Assembly (NCBI RefSeq): GCF_016862095.1
Contig: NZ_BOMH01000073.1
Location: forward strand, 39,094-103,093
DNA from: Actinoplanes cyaneus
GTDB lineage: Bacteria; Actinomycetota; Actinomycetes; Mycobacteriales; Micromonosporaceae
Length of the DNA stretch: 64,000 nucleotides
Direction of reading: 5' to 3'
Below, in pieces: positions 27,094 to 35,305 of the stretch (position 1 is the stretch's first letter; every line of letters begins with the position of its first letter). The translations under genes and the position numbers were made by a program. The notes beneath the pieces are model-generated. The model made no database searches and had not been told where the DNA came from. It saw only the letters and a program-made list of their open reading frames with translations.

Positions 27094-27155
27094 GCGGTGT
27101 CCCTAAATGGGCACAGCCGGCTCCGAGGCCAGGGCCGGCTGTGAACCCGGGTCGC

Positions 27156-28475
27156 TTACGGTTTGATGTTGATCCAGAAGGCGTCGCCTTCGAGGATGTG
27201 GTCGTCCTGGTACCAGACGCCCAGCCGGGCGCCCGCGCGTCGGTTGTCGTACTTGTCTATCGGGCGGACCGAGAACGAGCGCGGGTTGACCTCCAGGTTG
27301 ACGGTCGCGGTTCCCTGATGGGTGCTCTGCATCGGGTATTCGTCGCAGTCCTTGGTGGCGCCGTCCGTGTAGCCGGAGCCATACGCGGCCTTGCAAGCCT
27401 TAACCGACGCGTTGTAGTTGGCCTTCTTGAAGTCGGCATCCCTCGCGCGGGTCAGAGCGGCCCCGCGCTGCAACTTGTCGTTGCTGTTGAAGTTCCCCGG
27501 CACGTAGGTCCCCGGCACCCCGGGCTTGGTCCGGGAGATGTCGGTGAAGGCGTCGTTGACGTGTTTCGCGGCCTCGTCGACGTCCGGGTTGCTCAAGCTC
27601 AGGCCCTCCCAGTGGGCTCGGACATTGTTGAAGATGCAGCCGCCGTTGTGCTCGTAGGTGGCCCAGTCGCACCGGACGTCGAGCGTGGACAGGACGATCT
27701 CCGGCTCTGTCGGGTAGGCCGTGAGGAACAACTCGGGGGTGAACTCGTAGTAGATGAGCTTGTCCGGGCCGGTTCCCACGGTGTTGTTGTTCAGGTCGAC
27801 GGTGAGGTCGGTCTTGCCGGTGTGGCGGAAATCCAGCACGGTGTCACGGCGACCGTGCTGATTGACATCCGGGCAGCGCGCTCCGGTCGCGAACGCGCAG
27901 TCGGCGTCGAAGTCCAGCGACGCCGCCCAGTCCGCGAGACCCCACTCGTCCCAGTGGTCGAACTCGTAGTGGTGGACCAGCTGGCGAGTTCCCTTGGAGC
28001 CCTCGACGACGCCGGTGACGCGGAAGAAGATCTGGCCCACGGTCTGCCACTTGCCGTCGATCTTCTGCAGCGTGTCGACTGACCACTCGTCGATGGCGCA
28101 GGCGAGGAAATGGTTCTTGATCCACCACGTGTCCTCGACACCGTCGGTGTGGTCGTAGTACTGGTCGCGGCACTCGTCGAGTCCGAAGGGCTCGTCCGCG
28201 GCCAGTGTCACCGCGTCGGCGCCGCTTCCGTAGGACTGTTCGGACGTGGTGGACAGGCGGCTCGCCGCGGCAAGACCGCGCGGAGCCGCACGTCTCTTGT
28301 GGCTGCCGGCGTAGGGGTGCGGCGCTTTGACTCTCTTCTGCGCCGCGGCGGTCGCGCCGCTGTGATGGGTGAGAACCACGCGCTTCGTCTCCGATGGTGC
28401 TGCGACAGCCTGTTGCCCGGCGGCGATCAATGAGAACACGCCGAGTAAGGCTGCGACGGCTATCCGAGCGGACAT
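27156..28475 (-). CDS. Secreted NucA/NucB-domain deoxyribonuclease, 439 aa
   Basis: A signal peptide (MSARIAVAALLGVFSLIAAG, cleavage near AVA at 23-25) leads into a basic linker and about 300 residues of an unrecognised beta-rich domain rich in Trp, Asp and Tyr. The C-terminal 120 residues carry the NucA/NucB marks: an AVKAC-like KACKAAYGSG, then KDCDEYPMQSTHQGTATVNL, where the Asp-Glu of CDEYP is the catalytic pair of the family. The fold is an endonuclease that degrades extracellular or incoming DNA. It is the first gene of a probable two-gene unit with the Nin-like gene. It diverges from the HTH-membrane gene at 28628. Confidence 0.8.
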   Translation of the reverse strand: MSARIAVAALLGVFSLIAAGQQAVAAPSETKRVVLTHHSGATAAAQKRVKAPHPYAGSHKRRAAPRGLAAASRLSTTSEQSYGSGADAVTLAADEPFGLDECRDQYYDHTDGVEDTWWIKNHFLACAIDEWSVDTLQKIDGKWQTVGQIFFRVTGVVEGSKGTRQLVHHYEFDHWDEWGLADWAASLDFDADCAFATGARCPDVNQHGRRDTVLDFRHTGKTDLTVDLNNNTVGTGPDKLIYYEFTPELFLTAYPTEPEIVLSTLDVRCDWATYEHNGGCIFNNVRAHWEGLSLSNPDVDEAAKHVNDAFTDISRTKPGVPGTYVPGNFNSNDKLQRGAALTRARDADFKKANYNASVKACKAAYGSGYTDGATKDCDEYPMQSTHQGTATVNLEVNPRSFSVRPIDKYDNRRAGARLGVWYQDDHILEGDAFWINIKP

Positions 28476-28627
28476 TCCGCTTCCTTCCGTTGGTCTGTGG
28501 GCGCCTCCGGTGGTCGACTACATCAATGCCACTCGCTGTCCGGCTACTGGCCGGATCGTGTCCGTACTGTTCAGGACGCCGCCGAACACGTCGAACGGCC
28601 TTGCCTTCATCGATTAACGTCCATGTT

Positions 28628-29152
28628 GTGACCCAGAGGCTGAGCTCTGATCCGCACATCTGGCCGGCGGTGCGGACGGCGGAAGACTTCCTCGCCGAAC
28701 TACGCAGACTGCGCGCGCAAGCCGGCGACCCATCGTTCCGGCAGCTCCACCGGATCGCGGCAAAGCTGATCGCCGACGCGCCCACCGGTTACCGGATGGA
28801 CCCGCTCTCGCCGAGCACCACCTCCGAGGTGCTCGCCGGCAAGAGGTTGCCTCGCCTGCCCCGGCTCGAGTTCGTCGAGTCGTACGTGGCGGCGTGCCTG
28901 TCATCGTCCGGCGTCGACGAGCCGGCCGTCGATGCCGAGGTCGCTCGATGGCGCACGCTGTGGCACTCGCTGACGACGCCGCGAGAGCCCGAGGAGCCGG
29001 CAAACACCGTACGTGTGAAACGCCCGAGCCCGTCGCTGACGCTGCTCCTGATCCTCGTGTTCCTGGCCGGTCTGGCGGTGGGCGTGGTGGGCGCCCGCGG
29101 CTGGAGTGTCCGGCACGTGCCGGTGGCCGGGGTGGCGATCGGCGAAGCCTAG
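28628..29152 (+). CDS. HTH-type membrane-anchored protein, 174 aa
   Basis: The N-terminal 100 residues look like a Xre-type helical bundle of the actinobacterial sort (FLAELRRLRAQAGDPSFRQL, TTSEVLAGKRLPRLPRLEFV). Then come a charged linker (TPREPEEPANTVRVKRPS) and one membrane helix (LTLLLILVFLAGLAVGVVGA), so the DNA-binding part is cytoplasmic and the rest would be outside. GTG 28628 gives the natural N terminus. It ends at TAG right after the helix, where the overlapping frame continues with a beta-rich extracellular domain. I therefore suspect a frameshift rather than a natural stop. Confidence 0.65.
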   Translation: MTQRLSSDPHIWPAVRTAEDFLAELRRLRAQAGDPSFRQLHRIAAKLIADAPTGYRMDPLSPSTTSEVLAGKRLPRLPRLEFVESYVAACLSSSGVDEPAVDAEVARWRTLWHSLTTPREPEEPANTVRVKRPSPSLTLLLILVFLAGLAVGVVGARGWSVRHVPVAGVAIGEA

Positions 29153-29642
29153 CGCGGACCCGCCTGACGTCTGCCTGGCCGCCGGAACGGTCCCGCCGAT
29201 GGGCAATGACGCGTTGAGGCTGCCACCCGCGGGGCAGGAGACCGGCTCCTGGTGGGTGAACGATGCCGGCACCGCCGCGCTGGAGACCGACGGCCGCCGG
29301 TTCCGGGCCGACGTCGCCGCGGGCACCTCACGACCCGGCGACGTCATCATCGTCAAGAGCGACGTCGCTCTGATCGAAGGCCGTTCCTACGCCCTGTCGT
29401 TCAGCGCCACCGCGGATCGGTCAACCACCATCCGGGTACGGGTGCAGGACAGCCAGCCTCCGGCGTACCTCCCGTCTTACGACCGGGAGGTATCCGTCGA
29501 CCAAGGCACCTGCCTGCACCTCTATCGGTTCGTCGCGCGCCGGACCAGCGCACACTCCGAGCTCACGTTCCAGGTCGGCGGCCGCCCTCAGGACTTCCAG
29601 CTGAGGGTGGGTGACACGTCGCTGGTGGAGACACCCGCGTGA
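29106..29642 (+). CDS. Probable frameshifted extracellular half of the HTH-membrane protein
   Basis: The frame from about 29154 (SADPPDVCLAAGTVPP) encodes about 160 residues with the pattern of a CBM4/9-like beta-sandwich: GSWWVNDAGTAALETDG, EGRSYALSFSATADRS, TIRVRVQD, LTFQVGGRPQDFQLRVGD. Its first 15 codons only duplicate, out of frame, the end of the preceding gene, so GTG 29106 is unlikely to be a natural start. A single-base change near 29150 would fuse it to the HTH-membrane protein into a 338-residue one-component transmembrane sensor. Confidence 0.5.
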   Translation: MSGTCRWPGWRSAKPSADPPDVCLAAGTVPPMGNDALRLPPAGQETGSWWVNDAGTAALETDGRRFRADVAAGTSRPGDVIIVKSDVALIEGRSYALSFSATADRSTTIRVRVQDSQPPAYLPSYDREVSVDQGTCLHLYRFVARRTSAHSELTFQVGGRPQDFQLRVGDTSLVETPA

Positions 29643-30108
29643 GTGGCCGACGGGCCCGGCCGTGCCGGGTGAGTAACAAGAAGAATCGATGAACTCGTCG
29701 AACCGATATCCGACCCGTCCCTAGACGAGGCCACCAGAAGCATCGCCGTGTTCGCCGTCGACGTGCCCGAACGGGCGCGGATCGAGGGTGAGGTCCGCGG
29801 CTACACCCGGTTGTCGGCGAGCCCCGCCGCGACGAGAGCGGGGATGCCGATGGCCGGTTCTGCTGGATCCTGCCGGTCAACGGCATCGACCAGCGCATCG
29901 TCATGCCCGGCATCCCGGTGACGGATCTCCAGCTGTTGGCGACCACCACCCCGCAGTTTCTCTCGGGGGGGCCCGCTGTGGACCCCCTTCGCCGACCTCA
30001 CGCGGTGAGTACCAGGCTTGCCAGCTGCTCCTGGTCCGGCCAGCGTGACCGGGCACGGTTGTCACCAAATCTGCGCCCTCAAACGTAGGTGTCCCCTGGC
30101 TGGCACCC
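29643..30108. other. Decayed coding material, not identified
   Basis: No complete gene. A frame from about 29680 without a start (IDELVEPISDPSLDEATR, then SIAVFAVDVPERARIEGEV) has good coding composition and shifts near 29840 into RFCWILPVNGIDQRIVMPGI. This looks like the ruin of a gene I cannot name. Confidence 0.4.
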
Positions 30109-30318
30109 TCACTGGCCCTTGAACGGCCACGGGTCCTTGTCGTAGATCTTGTTCTCGTCGATGGTGACGTCCCAGTTCGCGTCCGCCCGGGCCGGCGAGG
30201 CGGGTGTCACCAGGGCCGCGGTGACGGCCGTGCCCGCGACCAGGGCCGCCAGGAGGCGGCGGCCCCACCGCAGTCCCGCCGCCGTCCGGACACACAGCGG
30301 CCGACAGCCGGCGGCCAC
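30109..30318 (-). CDS. Very short secreted protein, possibly truncated, 69 aa
   Basis: A hydrophobic stretch LLAALVAGTAVTAALVTPAS with a signal-peptidase site near ARA is followed by only about 22 residues (NWDVTIDENKIYDKDPWPFK) to the stop. The twin basic residues before the core support a signal peptide. The mature part is too short for a domain, so this is either a small exported peptide or the stump of a longer protein. The start is uncertain; a position close to the hydrophobic core is equally possible. Confidence 0.35.
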   Translation of the reverse strand: MAAGCRPLCVRTAAGLRWGRRLLAALVAGTAVTAALVTPASPARADANWDVTIDENKIYDKDPWPFKGQ

Positions 30319-30363
30319 ACTGCAGGCTGTCGCAAACTGGCGCGGTTTCTCTATGATCGGCGC

Positions 30364-31098
30364 ATGGTGTCGGGGAGCACACGAAGCGCTACTGCATCAG
30401 TGGTCCTCATGCTGGAGGGCAGGTCGGCGTGGCACATGACGGGCGCGCTGGTCGGCGACGTCCTCCGCGGCGTCTACATCGGCGGCATGGTGGCCGCCGT
30501 CCCGTTCGTGGCGACGATGCTGCTCGTCCAACTCGCCGGCGTGACGCCGCTCGCCTTCGCCGTGCCGATCCTGATCACAGTTCTCGTGGCGGTCTCCGTC
30601 ACTCGCAGCCAGCTGCCCGGCCGCGACGCCCTGCTGCGCGTCGACGTCGACCGGTCGCCCGAGCCGACCCGGATCGGGCTGGTCCGCCCGTTCCGCCGCA
30701 GCTGGTCGCCGATCGGTGAGGTGCGCGCGGTGACCATTGTGGAACGCCGTATCCGACCGGTCGGTACGCACCTTGCCGAGGCCGCCCCGCCGGCCGATGG
30801 GGAGGAGCCGGCCGAGGAGGGCTTGCCGCACAGTGTCGAGGTGACCCTGACCGGTCCGGGCGGGCGCACCTGGACCACGTCGTCCGTCCACAGCGATCTG
30901 CGGGTCGGCCTGCTCGATACGGTGGCCGGCCGCGCCCCGACGGTGGTCGCGGAGCATCTGACCGCACAGTTCTCCACCATGCTGGCCGGCACGCCGGCCG
31001 TGGTGCGCCACGAGCGCCGGTGGGTGGAGCTCGGTGAGCTGCGGACCCCGGCGTGGTTCTCCGGCGGTTCCGCGTCGGCGAACGCGAGCGGCGGCTAG
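30364..31098 (+). CDS. Membrane protein of unknown function, 244 aa
   Basis: Two adjacent hydrophobic helices near residues 35-80 (VYIGGMVAAVPFVATMLLVQ and LAFAVPILITVLVAVSV) are followed by a soluble 150-residue region. That region has beta-strand-like alternation (HSVEVTLTGPGGRTWTTSSV) and a helical C terminus (LTAQFSTMLAGTPAVVRHE). This suggests a hairpin anchored in the membrane with a cytoplasmic domain. I recognise no family. The start is uncertain within the first 25 codons, which look non-native; an internal ATG at 30409 or 30436 is plausible. Confidence 0.55.
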   Translation: MVSGSTRSATASVVLMLEGRSAWHMTGALVGDVLRGVYIGGMVAAVPFVATMLLVQLAGVTPLAFAVPILITVLVAVSVTRSQLPGRDALLRVDVDRSPEPTRIGLVRPFRRSWSPIGEVRAVTIVERRIRPVGTHLAEAAPPADGEEPAEEGLPHSVEVTLTGPGGRTWTTSSVHSDLRVGLLDTVAGRAPTVVAEHLTAQFSTMLAGTPAVVRHERRWVELGELRTPAWFSGGSASANASGG

Positions 31099-31395
31099 CG
31101 TACGGGCGCCCGGTCGGCCGGGGGGTTGCCGTGCCGGCCGCTTCGGGTCCGGTCCCCGCGGAACCCGGCTGCCGATCTCGGCTTTCAGTGACGATTCAGG
31201 GCCTCAGCCGGCACTGTGGCCCAGCCTGTGCGCGGTATTGATGGCGATGTCGTTGACCAGCCCGGCGGCCAGCGCGAGTCCCGCTGCGCCGACCACGCTG
31301 ATTCGGTGCGCCCAGACGCCTCAGAGGGCATCTGATCCTTTAAGACCGCATCTCGTTTGGGTTTGTTGTAGTGCGAGGTCGTTCGTTGTACGGGC
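31099..31395. other. Intergenic region before the IS remnant
   Basis: No gene supported. The last 70 bases (about 31325-31395) are poorer in G+C than the surroundings and probably belong to the left end of the IS element, but no matching right end could be found. Confidence 0.4.
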
Positions 31396-31700
31396 GTGGG
31401 TGATGTAGAGAGGTACTGTCCGGAAGCGTTGTGGCACCTTGCGCAGCCGTTGCTGCCCGAGCACCCGAAAGGCATCAAGGCGGCGGCCAGCGACGTATCG
31501 ATGATCGGATCGCGCTGGCCGCGATCTTGTACGTGCTCGACTCGGGCCGTGCCTGGAACGAGCTTCCGGCGTCGTTCCCGATCTCTTTGGCCAGCGCGCA
31601 TCGCCGGTTCAGCGAGTGAACGGCCCAGGGAGTGATGGCGGCACTGCACCAGGCCGCCCTTGACCAGGAAAAGCTCGGTTGGGCAAGCGCCGTGTGTCAT
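31396..31700 (+). pseudogene. N-terminal remnant of an IS5-family transposase
   Basis: The first frame gives CPEALWHLAQPLLPEHPKG. After a shift near 31470 it continues GGGQRRIDDRIALAAILYVL with DSGRAWNELPASF and SAHRRFSE, the conserved N-terminal DUF4096 region of IS5-group transposases. A TGA at 31618 replaces the Trp that follows RRFSE in the family, and the frame then reads on as TAQGVMAALHQAALDQEKLG. The catalytic DDE part is missing. The element is a truncated, doubly inactivated IS copy; the flanks (31320-31395) have A/T-richer sequence that may hold its left end. Confidence 0.7.
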
Positions 31701-31759
31701 GATCGACCGCACAGCGTTTGTTATAGGTCGACCACTAATTGCGGTGCTAGGTTTCGATC

Positions 31760-32188
31760 ATGAACGACACGAGCGAGACCCGCACCCCTGCCCAGCACGC
31801 TGCGGCCGAGCACCTGCGGTTGCTGACAGCCGCCGACCTGGACGCCTGGGCCGCCCTTTTCGCCACCGACGCCACCTTCACCTTCCCCTTCGCCCCGCCC
31901 GGCATGGTCACCGAACTGCACGGACGGGAAGCCCTTCGCGCGCACATGCGCGGTTTCACCGAAACCTTCGATGCACGACTCGTGGACCTGACCTTCATCG
32001 ACACGGCCGGCTCGCAGGTCGCCGTGGCGCGGGGAAAGCTCGACGGGACAGCCCGGCCCACCGGCAAGCGATTCCAGCAGGACTTCATCGTGGTCGTGCA
32101 CACCGACGCCGACGGGCTGGTCACCCGGTTCGACGACTACTGGAATCCGCTGGCCGCCGTTGACGCCCTGACACCGGCCGATGCCTGA
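31760..32188 (+). CDS. SnoaL/NTF2-like protein, 142 aa
   Basis: A small alpha+beta barrel protein of the SnoaL-like type: AAEHLRLLTAADLDAWAALF then ATDATFTFPFAPPG, HGREALRAHMRGF, and DGLVTRFDDYWNPLA at the end. These are the usual cone-fold segments. Members act as isomerases, cyclases or dehalogenases, or have no known activity, so no reaction is assigned. It is cytoplasmic. The TetR gene starts 28 bp downstream on the same strand, so the two probably form an operon in which the regulator controls its own neighbour. Confidence 0.8.
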   Translation: MNDTSETRTPAQHAAAEHLRLLTAADLDAWAALFATDATFTFPFAPPGMVTELHGREALRAHMRGFTETFDARLVDLTFIDTAGSQVAVARGKLDGTARPTGKRFQQDFIVVVHTDADGLVTRFDDYWNPLAAVDALTPADA

Positions 32189-32216
32189 GGCTGATCATGG
32201 CGGATAGGCTGGTCAC

Positions 32217-32735
32217 ATGCCTGCTGCCGGGACAACAGTCAAGAGTGACCAGCGCCGCCAAGGCGTAGTTGACGCTGCGGTTAGGTGCTTCGCGCGCAAG
32301 GGCTTCTACGGCACGACCACCCATGAGATCGCCGAACGGGCCGGCATCTCCCAGCCGTACCTCTATCGCCTCTTCGCCAACAAGCAGACCATCTTCGTCG
32401 CCGCCGTCGAGCACGTCGGCGGCCTCCTGACCGAGGCCCTGAGCACGGCCGATACGACAGCGAAGGCTCTACAAGACGCCTACGGCACAATCATCGAGGA
32501 CGGCGACATCCTGCGCTTCCTCATGCAGGCCAACTGCGCCACGGACGAGCCGCTCATCCGTGACGCCGTCCGTGCCTGCTACGCCCGGCAGGTCGCGGTC
32601 GTGGACAAGCTGCTCGACGGTGACGATGAAGCCGTCCGGCGCTGGTTTGCCGTCGGCATGCTCGCGAACGTCACGACCGTGCTGGACCTCGCCGAAATCG
32701 ACGAACCCTGGGCCAAGACACTCGCCAACATCTGA
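32217..32735 (+). CDS. TetR-family transcriptional regulator, 172 aa
   Basis: The N-terminal HTH is clear: VVDAAVRCFARKGFYGTTTH then EIAERAGISQPYLYRLFANK, followed by QTIFVAAVEHV. The C-terminal ligand domain is short (about 110 residues) and ends at LANI. TetR proteins of this size repress nearby genes and are released by a small ligand. The closest candidate target is the SnoaL-like gene just upstream. The start at 32217 lacks a strong ribosome binding site but the domain is complete from it. Confidence 0.85.
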   Translation: MPAAGTTVKSDQRRQGVVDAAVRCFARKGFYGTTTHEIAERAGISQPYLYRLFANKQTIFVAAVEHVGGLLTEALSTADTTAKALQDAYGTIIEDGDILRFLMQANCATDEPLIRDAVRACYARQVAVVDKLLDGDDEAVRRWFAVGMLANVTTVLDLAEIDEPWAKTLANI

Positions 32736-33281
32736 GCCTGCCCTCCTCACCCGTCGCCGATTCGGCCGAGGGCTCCCCAGGCCGCCACTGCCCGGCAGAC
32801 GAAAGAGCTGTCGGGCAGTGGCGCGACCAGCGGTAGAGACACCCGCCCCCTCGGTAGCGCCGAGCGGAGCTCCTGGGCACCCTCATTACCGGCGGCGCCG
32901 CCGTCGAGGACGTGACCGCGGCGGCCGCTGCCATCGAGAGGATCAACGAGCCGCGGGAACTGACCCGCTTCATCGTTCACGCAACGCGGATCACGTTCGA
33001 GCAGTGATGAGGGCTGACGCGGCGGGTGGCCGCGGCCGTTTCAGGTGGGAACTCGATAGATGCCGTGGCCGGCTCCGGGTCGATCTGGCTGTTCCATCTC
33101 GGCGAGAACCTCGACGCCCTGCTCGGCAAGGCCAGCAATGCCACTTGTCTCGTTCGATTCAAGGTTGCGGCCGGTCACCGCGTTGACCGGGCATCCGTTA
33201 GGTAGGTCCGGACGGTTCGGTGTTCGATCGGCCAGACCCAGTCCGCGGAATCGGCGGTGACGGTGGCCGTCACGCCCTGAA
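32736..33281. other. Intergenic region with a gene tail remnant
   Basis: About 550 bp without a complete gene. From about 32858 to 33007 a plus-strand frame without a start (RAELLGTLITGGAAVEDVTA, then AIERINEPRELTRFIVHA) closes at TGA 33005. It has coding composition and may be the 3' end of a deleted gene, unidentified. Confidence 0.35.
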
Positions 33282-33674
33282 TCACCTGACACCGGGAGGT
33301 TCGTAGCCGCGCCCACCGGGCTGGGTCTCCTGCCATTCTTCGACGAGCGCGGCGCCGACGATGGTGACCGGGACGAATGAGGTGCCGGTGATCAGGACTA
33401 TCCCGAGTGCGGCGAGCAGCCACGCCCGTCCAGCGCTGCGTGGCCGTCGGGCACGCAGCCATAGCCACACCCCGACGGGGTACGCGAACAGCGGCGCTAC
33501 CAGCAGCGGAACCGTGCCGAGCTGTTCCACCGTGAGGTTTGACAGACCTGCCATGCCGCCGGCGATGCCCATGCCCAGGAACATCACGGCGGATGGCAGG
33601 GCGCAAAGGCCGACCAGACACATGACGAAGATCAGGAGCCGGGCGGGCAGCCGCGACGGCTGGGCGTTTTCCAC
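33282..33674 (-). CDS. Small integral membrane protein, 130 aa
   Basis: Three hydrophobic helices: LLIFVMCLVGLCALPSAVMF, VPLLVAPLFAYPVGVWLWL and AWLLAALGIVLITGTSFVPV. Between the second and third is a basic loop (RARRPRSAGR) that should lie inside. The C-terminal tail is polar. No family recognised. The gene stands alone on its strand. Confidence 0.6.
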   Translation of the reverse strand: MENAQPSRLPARLLIFVMCLVGLCALPSAVMFLGMGIAGGMAGLSNLTVEQLGTVPLLVAPLFAYPVGVWLWLRARRPRSAGRAWLLAALGIVLITGTSFVPVTIVGAALVEEWQETQPGGRGYEPPGVR

Positions 33675-34174
33675 GCGGTGACCGTAACCATCGAGTGCAC
33701 CCCGCGGCTCCGCAAGGTAAGTCCGGGCACCGCAAGGTTCGGCTGGTGAGACTTCTCGGCCAGGTGTCAGCGCCCTTCTCGTCTCTGACAGGCTGTCATT
33801 CGCGCTGGACGACGGAGGAGAGCCGGCCGTGGCCGTGGGCGGCGCGGAAGTGGTCGCGGAACCGGGCCAGGGTGCAGGGCGATCGTGTGGGCGACCTCGG
33901 CCGAGCGGACGCCGCGGACGGCCGCGTCGAGGTAGCGGCCGGCTCTGTCACATCGGTCCACGGCATTGCTGCCGGCACGGGTCATCCGGGGCCGCAGCGG
34001 CTGATCTGTCCCCTGCATACAGATCTGACCAGGCCGGGGACAGGTAGGCGTTGTTCCCTGCCCCGGCCACTGCTGATCCTCGAAGCCAAGAAACGGCGTC
34101 GCCGGATGACCGCTGGCGTCGATCACCGCGGAGGGACATCCCCCTGACAAAGGGGAAACCGAAAGGGCAGTGAA
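33675..34174. other. Intergenic region, 500 bp
   Basis: No supported gene. Minus-strand frames around 33800-33980 have coding-like pieces (AAVRGVRSAEVAHTIALH) split over two frames, possibly a decayed regulator. CTGTCCCC near 34005 and GGGGACAG near 34035 form an 8-bp inverted repeat. GAAAGGGCAGTG just before 34175 is the ribosome binding site of the next gene. Confidence 0.4.
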
Positions 34175-34963
34175 ATGGAGAGAGTCATCTTCTGGAGCAG
34201 GCGAGCGATCGTCGGGCTTCTCGCGTCGGTGGTGGCGATGACCGGTCTCGTCGTTGCCGGTGCGTCGCCGGCCTCTGCCGTGGGGGGCTGTTACAAGACC
34301 CGGCAGTCCACCGTTTACCTCAACGGCAAGAGCAACGAGTACGAGTACACCACCTATTACTCGCACAGCGGTCGGGTCACCGTCGGGAAGCGCCATTTCT
34401 ACCGCAAGAACGTCAAGTCGGGCTATGTCGCCGTGACGTTCTTGGCCTGCAAGCGGACCCGGACGGCACCCTGGACGGCGCTCACCTACTCGACCAGCAC
34501 CAATCTGAAGGACCTCAAGCTGATCATTACGGGGAGGAAGGTCAACCCCGTCCCGGTCAACAACAAGCGCGGTTTCGGTCTGTTGGTACAGCGGGTCACC
34601 AAGAGTGCGGTCCAGGTGCAGCCGCTGGTCTGTACCAAGAAGGCAGGCCGGTTGACGGCTCTGGGTGCTGCGAAGTTCGTGACCGGTCTGCCCATCCCGG
34701 TGTCCCCGGGCAAGGCCGTCGGGCTCTGGGTGGCGAACAACGCGCTGAAGGAGCAGGACGACAAGTTCCAGTGTGGTCTGGTGGGCCAGGTGACCAATGT
34801 GCCGTTCACCTTCACGGCCGGCGGTGAGGCCAGGCTGAGGATGCCGTCGACCAACCACTACGTCTTCTCGCGGCGGGCCACGTGGACCGAGTCCTGCCCG
34901 TCGTACCGCTACTGCGGCATCACTCACGACCAGGTCCTGGAGGTCCGGTCGGGCAAGTTCTGA
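34175..34963 (+). CDS. Secreted basic protein of unknown function, 262 aa
   Basis: A strong signal peptide (IVGLLASVVAMTGLVVAG, cleavage near ASA) is followed by a mature protein of about 225 residues. It is rich in Lys, Arg, Thr and Tyr, with five or more cysteines that could be paired (GGCYKT, FLACKR, LVCTKK, FQCGLV, ESCPSYRYCGI). The composition suggests an extracellular beta-rich protein; no catalytic motif is visible. GAAAGGG nine bases upstream supports the ATG. It ends in a strong hairpin. Confidence 0.75.
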   Translation: MERVIFWSRRAIVGLLASVVAMTGLVVAGASPASAVGGCYKTRQSTVYLNGKSNEYEYTTYYSHSGRVTVGKRHFYRKNVKSGYVAVTFLACKRTRTAPWTALTYSTSTNLKDLKLIITGRKVNPVPVNNKRGFGLLVQRVTKSAVQVQPLVCTKKAGRLTALGAAKFVTGLPIPVSPGKAVGLWVANNALKEQDDKFQCGLVGQVTNVPFTFTAGGEARLRMPSTNHYVFSRRATWTESCPSYRYCGITHDQVLEVRSGKF

Positions 34964-34983
34964 CGCCACCCACGATCAAGGTC

Positions 34984-35009
34984 ACCGGCGGCGAGACCTC
35001 GCCGCCGGT
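34984..35009 (+). terminator. Hairpin terminator
   Basis: ACCGGCGGCGAG at 34984-34995 and CTCGCCGCCGGT at 34998-35009 form a perfect 12-bp inverted repeat about 20 bp after the stop codon of the secreted basic protein gene. Confidence 0.7.
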
Positions 35010-35305
35010 CTGGCGCTGTGCCGAGCGCGGCAGCACCCAGCCGGGCGCCTCCTGAAAGGGCGGCGCTCGCTGCGGACAGGGCGGCTTTTCGGTAGTCGAC
35101 CGGACGTGCTTGTCGCTGCGCTGCTGCCGGTCACGCCTGTCAGCGGGAGCGGGGGAGTAGTGCGCTGATCGAAGACGGCTCGGTAGCCGGGCGGCTGGAG
35201 CTCCGGAACCCGTACGGGAGCAAGCCGGTGATTTTTCTCTGTCAGCCGCTCAGCGGTCGGCGCTGGGTGCCGATGGGGAGAGGTCGGGACTTCGCTGACG
35301 GAAGG
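35010..35305. other. Upstream region of the chemoreceptor gene
   Basis: No gene supported. A frame extending the chemoreceptor upstream to 35228 has no hydrophobic or domain character and is probably untranslated leader. GGAAGG lies directly before ATG 35306. Confidence 0.4.

Noticed and set aside
33796..33978. Possible small regulator gene on the minus strand
   Set aside because: Coding-like pieces are split over two frames and no helix-turn-helix pattern is convincing; left as part of an intergenic region.
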